A stretch of 51,260 nucleotides of DNA from Parachlorella kessleri. Taxonomy: Eukaryota; Chlorophyta; Trebouxiophyceae; Chlorellales; Chlorellaceae. The notes under the pieces are model-generated. The model was not told the origin of the DNA. It did no database searches and was given only the letters and a program-made list of their open reading frames with translations. How positions within the stretch are numbered: position 1 is the stretch's first letter; every line of letters begins with the position of its first letter. Shown here in pieces: positions 44,860 to 51,260 of this stretch. The translations under genes were made by a program, and so were the position numbers. The stretch spans positions 1 to 51,260 of the forward strand of contig BBXU01000177.1 in NCBI GenBank assembly GCA_001598975.1, in the 5' to 3' direction.

Positions 44860-45788
44860 TGACGTATGGCTGCTAACGAATGTGAGCCAGAGCTTTGACA
44901 CGAACTACAACCTTTTAGGACACTTATTGCCTTATGTACATGGAGGGCTTACAATGATGTCAGTATGAGAGCATGCTGCACGACTAGACAAAAAAAAACT
45001 TCTGAATGATTTTTCTTAATGATATTGACATGACTCATTATGGGTATGTACCTTGGCTTACGATGCAATTTATATGCAACTCAAGTTCCTGGGGACCCTC
45101 AAGGGTGCAGTGTGTAGCCACCAGTAGTGTTGCAGGGGAGGAGCACCAGGGGTGGAAAGAGTGGGCGAGAAAAGTAGAAGCCTACTCTTCGCACTCCGAC
45201 CTTCCTTAACAGGCGGGCCTGCAAGATACCTGAAACCTTAAGTGATAGGCAGCGCACATGCCTGTATGTAGCTGACATGGCTCTAGTGTAGCCTAATTAT
45301 TGACATAGCAAACCTGGGGACCCTCCTGGACTGCCTGGACAGGGTCTGGCAATGTCCTAGGGTGTGACAGAAGGTGCTGGACATCCCGTAGAACTCCCTG
45401 AGGGGCCTTTGCATACCCTCAAGTGCCTGGGTACCATCTTGAAGGGCCAGGGCACCGTTCCTATAGGGTTGGCCATCGGAGGGGTGTTCAATGGGGTGTC
45501 AAGTCGGTCTCGCTCTGGGAGACCTGGAAGGGACAGGGCTCCAGACCCCCTGGAGACTCTCATGGAGCCCCGTGGGGCTCATACGGCCAAGGAGGTCTCC
45601 AATATACCCTCCAGGGGCGCCCTTGCTTGGAGTATGTTGAGTGTGACTCTGCACCCCCCGTCCGTCTTAGCGCGCGCAGCTCTGCCTGCTTTGCCTGCCA
45701 AGCCTCTCATTGAAATGAACGAACTGCTGCCTTCCTGGTATGTCTTGAGCAGTCAATCCTGCGCATATCATTTTACTTCGCTAGCACC
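44860..45788. other. Spacer with repetitive GGGACCCTC / CTCCAGGGG-type sequence
   Basis: The first 400 bases are AT-richer and include a run of nine A near 44990. From about 45090 to 45630 the sequence is dense in short, partly palindromic C- and G-blocks (GGGGACCCTC at 45090 and 45315, CCTCAAGG, GGAGACC). A 142-codon frame at 45364 is open, but has no domain or splice support and I reject it. The glycosyltransferase promoter must lie in the last part. Confidence 0.45.
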
Positions 45789-48700
45789 ATGAAAAAACCC
45801 TCAGCTCACCGCCTCAGCTACTTTTGGGTGAAACTCATGGTCGGCTTGATCACCCTCTTCTTTGCCAGCAAGACACTACAGAGGGGCAGTGCACGTCCAA
45901 CCGTACAAATCGTTCAACGTCCAATCAACAGAAGGCGACTAGCAGAAGACCTGCCGGGGGTGCCCACCTCCTCTATCGAGGTGTTGCTAGTGTTCCTGGC
46001 TACTGCCATGTGCCACGTTTCCCAGCCTTCCCTTAGCCCCACTGAATAGCTGCCCCGTTTTTTTGGCAGTGCACGGATGCAGAGTGGAAGCACCGAGTGT
46101 GCTGGGTGCGTAACCTACTCCTCGTTGGGAAGTCAGCTGTGTTTGTGTCTGCTGGTAAGGCGACTTGGCCTACAGCATATGGTTTGTATGCTTCAACATG
46201 TATTACTATGATATTCACAACAACTCACGGGAACTGACGCCTCCGTTTTCAACCTGCCTCCTTGCAGATCCGGAGGTCTCCTTGCCTATCCTGCGCCTCT
46301 TTGAGCACTCGGGCAGAAATGGTACCTCCTTATCTCAGCTCGTAAGGGTGATGAGTCACAAGGATGTTGAGAGTCTGCTGAGCCCCCCAATGCCTCGGAA
46401 GGTCACAGGAGAGCCAGACTCGCAGCAAGGGCAGCTGGTGGCACCAAAGCAGCGACCGGGGCACAGCTTGGCAGCCTTCCAAGTCCTACAAGCTGCGGTA
46501 GCCATGCAACCCTTCCTCCTGAATAACTGGTGGCATGCCCACGATGGTGAGCACAGGCATTGGTGTCCCTGCTTTAGGCTGTTGTTCCTAAGCCAAAAAG
46601 CTACAAGCACATCAACATTGTAGTGCCCACATGCCCTACTACATACATGGCTGCTGGCAGGTTGGGCTCGTTAGCCTCAGCTCCTGGGCAAAGGCAAGCT
46701 TGAACCCGTCATTAAGCACTGGCAAAGGCCCAACCTGGTGCAGACACGAGCCAGGCTGCTTTCCGGTTCTGCAAGTACCTGGGGAGGTGTCGTCACGCGG
46801 ACTTCCGGCCAGGCAGCACAGGCATGCTCATCTTCAACTCCAGGTCAGCCGGCTGGGAGGTTCACTAGGTGGCAAGGGGGCGTGGCGTATAGATCGCGAG
46901 TCGTCAGCTGCCGGCTGCCTGGGCTGGTTGCAGGGGGCCCAACCCACCCTGGCTGTCTGGCCCCATCGTGTGTGTGTGCGTGTGTGCCCAGCTCGCCTTC
47001 TCACCTGTCATGTCCCAGGTAGAACCTCTGGGCCACCAGAGTCCCCACCCGTGTCCTGCATGTGAAAGGCTTCTCACCTCTCAACAAACCCCCCATGCCC
47101 TCATGCAGCCCCCTGGAGGAGGCGCCTGCCGCCGTCCAGGAGATGTTCTCGTGCCTGGGCACGGCACACCGCATAGAGAAGCATGAGGGGTCCCTGCCTA
47201 CTGGTGACACCGGGCCGCCAATTCTCATTGAGGAGGCAGTATTCGGGTCGGGCGATGAGATAGTGCACCCCTACCTGGCGGAGACGTGGGTGACCATGCT
47301 GGGTGCATGCTGCTGCCGATGTGCCACTTTTGGGACTCATCAGCATGTATGCTTCAGCCTGCCACTCTGTCGCCCTCCTACTCACTCGAACCGGCTCTGA
47401 GTGCTGTCCATGTCCGTTCTCTCCTAGGCTTCAAAGACTTATAGGTGGAGTGTGTGATTGCAGGCTTGGCGTGAGGCGCGCGAATGACACCATGCGCATG
47501 CTGCAGTTGCAAGTATTGAGGCGCTGCGCCGGCCTGCCAGATGAGGCCCCCCGGCGCCAAGTGCCTGTACTGAGGGTGGTCAACAGAGAACATCGTGCTG
47601 GCAGGCCAGTTGATGGCACATGGGTTCCTGTCATTGTGGCCCTGAGCATGCCATGTGGCAACGCTGCCTCTGGATCATACATATGGTGAAGGACACGCTT
47701 TGGGGTGTGGCTTAGGGCCATGGCAGCGCCTGCATGACAGCCCACAACCCTCTCGCGCATGTAGCAGACCTTACTAAGTGAAGCTGAGGCGTGTGAGCGC
47801 ACTTTTGCAGGTCTATTGAAGGCGTTGACGAGGTGCTGCACCTCTTCCAGCAGGCCAAGCCGTCCGGGCTGGCAGTCGATGTGCAGGGTGTGACATTTGT
47901 CACCGGGATGAGCTACGAAGAGCAGGTGCAGGCGGTGGCGTAGCTAGCTAGCGGACTGGACACGGTCGTGGGCATGCCAGCGGACAACGCTGCATCCTTC
48001 GTCCATGGGAATGTGAGCCAGGGCACAGTGTTTCTGTAAGAGCATGCCCAATCCTACACGCCTCACTAGAATGTTGACAGCCCTCAGTTCCTACATCTGC
48101 TGCTGCTGCAGGCCCGCCTGTTTGATGCGACAGACATCATAGTCCAGCCTCACGGGGCGGCAACGGCAAACTTTGCCTTCCTCCCACGGCATGCAGGTCA
48201 GGCCAGCCACATGCCACACTCAGGCATCGGGTGGTCAGTAGCGCTGCTCGGTGGCTGCGTGCTCCAGGTAGCAGAAGCAGTGCAAGCTGTCATTAGGGGC
48301 CATAGGTGGAACTCAGAGCCCTTCATGGAATGTGTCAGGGTGGCCAGCTTGATCAGCCTGGACTGGTTGGCAAGCAGCGATGGTAGTGGCCATAGCGGGT
48401 TGCTTGCTTCTTCCCTGGTTACAGTTGTAGTCCAGGTTGCCAACCAGCTTGCCCACCGCATCCACGACCAGGCCATAGTGGAGGGCTTACCAAAGCCAGG
48501 CTACAACGTCACCTTCCTTCCATTTGAGTGTGATGGTGAGAGCTTGGCTGCGCACTCCTCTTCCAACTCTACCACGTGCTGGGTGCGGTGTCATATCAGC
48601 CGCCTAGGCTTAAAACATGTTAGACTTTGGCAGTCATGCATAATTCAATATGCGCGAGGCCTGCTGGCTTCTGGTTGTGGCAGGGCTCAATGATGGACGT

Positions 48701-49325
48701 CTTGCTTGATGTCAGGGGTTGCTACCCTGCTGAAACCTGCGGACAGGTGAGCAACCCAACAGTTGCTCGTCCGTGCAGGCGACACCGTCCCCATCATAAA
48801 CAAGTTGTACAAGGACACCCAGTTCCAGGCCTTGAACGAGACAGACCAGCTACACTTCCTCAAGAACAGCAACCGGTTGGATGCCAGGTCGTATGACATC
48901 GTGCAGAGGCTCAAGGGCTGGCACGTGGGCATGTATTTCCTGGTAAGCTACCTAAGTTGTGCAAAGCTAGGGGCTGAGATGATGTGAGCATGTCTGCAGT
49001 GGCTTTTACTCTCTTGAGCATTACTTCATGTACATGTCACTGCACCATGACATTGGGCACCTTGGATAGGGGGCACCTAACCTTGGACTGCCAATCATAC
49101 CCTTGCCACCGGTTGCCTGCATCAATCCTAGTCCCTAGGCATTTGTCTGCCAACAGGGGTACACCTGATTGTCTGGCTGCACCCAGAGCCAACGACCTTG
49201 CTTTCTTCCTTCTGGTCCGCTTGCAGAACTACCGACCCAAGGTGGCTCTACTAGCGGAGGCCATGGTTAATGCCACGCAGCTGTGGCATGCAAAACAAGC
49301 AGTGCTTCGCGGCTCGACGGGGTAA
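45789..49325 (+). CDS. GT61-family (DUF563) glycosyltransferase, type II membrane protein
   Basis: GT61 enzymes add sugars such as xylose, arabinose or GlcNAc to glycans in the Golgi or ER lumen. The exact sugar cannot be told here. The start MKKPSAHRLSYFWVKLM leads into one hydrophobic segment (LMVGLITLFFA), a signal anchor. Resolved exons: 45789-45980, 46070-46154, 46268-46546, 46744-46843 and 47040-47289, with later ones ending at 49325 (TAA). Family landmarks are CTDAEWKHRVCW, NNWWHAHDD, FRFCKYLGRC, PVLRVVNREHRAGR, a SYEEQVQA helix and the catalytic-core motif DIIVQPHGAATANFAFLP (near 48140-48185). The exon junctions around 47290-47470 could not be phased. At about 47941 the frame meets TAG, which is avoided only by using a weak donor (GTGGCG) just before it. 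Joining there gives the expected SYEEQVQA-ARLFDATDII order, so I take the gene as intact. Confidence 0.85.
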
Positions 49326-49422
49326 CAAGCTGCATCTCCTCCCTTAAAGTGGGACTCTGGGTTAGGCTTGGCTACAGGTAATACACACAAGCAAGGCTGA
49401 GGAACATAAAAATATGATGCCG

Positions 49423-49427
49423 TGTAA
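49423..49427 (+). terminator. Candidate poly(A) signal TGTAA
   Basis: TGTAA in CGTGTAAATT, 98 bp past the glycosyltransferase stop, within the 223-bp gap to the convergent zinc-finger gene. Confidence 0.4.
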
Positions 49428-49548
49428 ATTGAGCAAAAACCGTTGACATAACTATATAGGAACAATCAAATGGTTGTATGTTCGGGTTGAACCGCGCGAG
49501 CACCGACCAACCCTGCGGTAGCAAGAGACACCAGCTGGTAAGCAGCAC

Positions 49549-51260
49549 TCAGAATGGCGGCCACATCCCCAGCAGCATGCGGTCCTGCACCCAGGGGGGC
49601 ACCTGCTGCTGCTGCTGCATCAGCAGCGGCATGCCCAACCCGGGCAGCAGCTGCGGTGCCTGTTGCATCATCGGCAGGCTCGTCGGCTCCAGCTGCTGCT
49701 GCATCATCATTGGCAGGCTCATGGGCCGCAGCATGGGCCCAGCAAAGAAGCCAGGCTGGCCCTGCAGCTGGCTGCTGAGCATGTCATGGCCAACCATTTG
49801 TCCAGGCAGGTAGCCGGCCGCGCCCTGGCCCAGAAGCTGCCCGCCCATCATGCCCTGGTTGCCTGGCCATTGCTGCTCCATAGCTGCCATACCCAGGGCA
49901 GTGTCGGGGCCCGTCAACCGCCCCTGGCCGCGGCGCCCAACCAACACTGTCCTTGGCAGCGCCTCGGCATTGGCCCCCTCTGAATCATCCTCCACTGTGG
50001 CCTCCCCCTGCTGCTGTGAGAGCTCGGAGACAAGGTTGGCCTGCAATTGCATGAGCAGCGAACTTTCTGGTCCCCATGCAGTCAGCCCAACAGCCCAAAA
50101 CTGGTATGCATGATGCGAATAAGGACTTGGAACTAGCTCAGGCATCCCTGCGTGGTAGCCGTCAACGACTGGATGAGCCGCAACAACCACACAACTGCAG
50201 CATGCACCAATGTTGGCAACGAGTCTAGAGCTCCAGCCCGGCAGGGCATCCACTGCCATGAAGCATGGCAGCTTGTTGCAGTATCGCACACTGGCCTCCC
50301 CACGAGATATGACCCTCGAATGAATCAGTCAAGACACACACCCTGGAATACATTGCATTGGTGGAGAATGAACACTGCCCCAACTTGAGCTGTTAAAATT
50401 AAAGAAGTCATGGCAGCTTGCGCACGTCAAACAGACACACACAACTGTGCATCCTGTGGGTTCCATTGCTGGAGCCCAGTAGTACTCATTACTCACAGGT
50501 GACATCAATGCACCATCATCCAGAAGCAACTGAGGCCCCCTCCTGTACCCCAGGCTGCCAGCTGCTGACTTGACCGTTGCCTGTGCCGTGTGTCAACAAA
50601 CTATCATACCAGCACGAGGTCGAGTAGCTCGTGGGACTGCTGCGCCCGTCAGGGTTAGAGGTATACCCATTTCATCTACTTCTGGGTAGGGTAGCCCTTA
50701 ACCCAACCCTTCCTACAACCGGCAGAGTCGTACCTGTTTGCGCAGCACATTGACCTCATGGGCATGCTTGTCGGACAGCAAGTGTTTCAGGAAGTCGTAA
50801 TATGGGAGCTGAACATTGCAGGCGTAGCACTGGTGCTGCTTAGATATCAGGACCTTCTTAGGTTTCATGCCTGCAGAACCCAAAACAAATGTTCCAGTAG
50901 TCGTAACTTCACTCACACTAAATGATTAGGCTACTTCCTGAAGTCGCCGCATTGCATAATCACACCTCCAGCCAGCAGTCCTTACAGCAACCTTGGATAT
51001 GTGTTTATGGTGTCCGCACCTTTTTCCAGGTTTTGCAAGGCCACTTCAACCCTCTTCTTGTGGCCACGGTTTCTGATGTGCTTCAGATAATCAATCAGTG
51101 TGGGAAAGGGTTTGACCCCGAGGCAGAAGGAGCAGGGGAACGGCCCGACCTGTTCTATGGCGCCTGCAATGGACAGAAAGCAGGGGCCGGAGACTGCCAG
51201 TTGCACTCATGGCTTGTTAGTGAGCCCTTCACATCAGGTCTGGCCACGCACACTAGCGCG
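49549..51260 (-). CDS. Two-finger U1/matrin-like C2H2 zinc-finger protein, 5' part outside window
   Basis: The N-terminal part lies beyond the right edge. Resolved exons: 51163-51020, 50870-50734 and 50580-50497, with a last exon ending at TGA 49549. Each of the first two exons encodes one finger. Finger one has CSFC, a 14-residue loop, then HIRNRGH. Finger two has CYAC, an 11-residue loop, then HLLSDKH. The CX2C and HX5H spacing is that of U1-C/matrin-type fingers, which usually bind RNA, including double-stranded RNA. The C-terminal part is Met/Gln/Leu/Pro-rich and ends QQQQQVPPWVQDRMLLGMW. The phase between the third exon and the last one did not close (one extra base is needed), so a small exon may be missing between 50290 and 50490. 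Function beyond nucleic-acid binding is unknown. Confidence 0.75.

Noticed and set aside
45364..45792. 142-codon plus-strand frame upstream of the glycosyltransferase
   Set aside because: It lies in repetitive palindromic sequence, runs past the glycosyltransferase start codon and shows no domain.
47420..47470. 17-base micro-exon in the glycosyltransferase gene
   Set aside because: It would restore phase, but would require an adjoining intron of only 19 bases, too short to splice.

Overview
This window is nuclear DNA of a photosynthetic eukaryote, most probably a chlorophyte green alga. The evidence is intron-dense genes with GT-AG splice sites; a plastid-targeted ATP synthase gamma subunit carrying the redox loop of the green lineage; a plant-type B response regulator (receiver plus GARP domain); CAG/CTG-rich low-complexity coding sequence; and TGTAA motifs, the usual chlorophyte poly(A) signal, after four of the five plus-strand genes that end here with a resolved downstream region. 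I do not assign a genus. No rRNA, tRNA, CRISPR or bacterial operon structure was seen.

Layout, left to right. 150-3725 (+): an unrecognised protein with a TPR-like N-terminus. 4407-8187 (+): a 597-residue leucine-rich-repeat protein with an F-box-like start. 9092-16651 (-): NOP14, a 40S ribosome assembly factor, sharing a 222-bp divergent promoter with 16874-19294 (+), a 735-residue, probably plastid-targeted, largely disordered protein with one hydrophobic segment. 20144-24866 (+): type-B response regulator, all 11 exons resolved. 26507-28323 (-): unrecognised gene with an unresolved 5' end. 29668-33088 (-): ATPC, plastid ATP synthase gamma, all 8 exons resolved. 34121-40801 (-): GTPBP1/GTPBP2-type GTPase with long low-complexity insertions. 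41718-43098 (-) and 43338-44859 (+): a head-to-head pair encoding a predicted mitochondrial protein with recurring NSMSD-like motifs and a 279-residue protein made of exon-encoded repeats. I recognise neither. 45789-49325 (+): GT61-family (DUF563) glycosyltransferase with a type II membrane anchor. 49549 to the right edge (-): a protein with two U1/matrin-like zinc fingers, truncated by the window.

The genes do not form a pathway; this is ordinary mixed nuclear gene content. The intergenic spacers share a dispersed repeat family recognised by a GGGTGGCAGG head and a GAGCCTGAGTCTTGCC core. Two copies differ at only about four positions over roughly 118 bp, so the family has moved or been converted recently.

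Coding models were built by hand from splice sites and reading phase. Where phases closed exactly I say so, and unresolved junctions are stated. The strongest candidates for undescribed biology are the head-to-head repeat-protein pair (41718-44859) and the dispersed repeat family.
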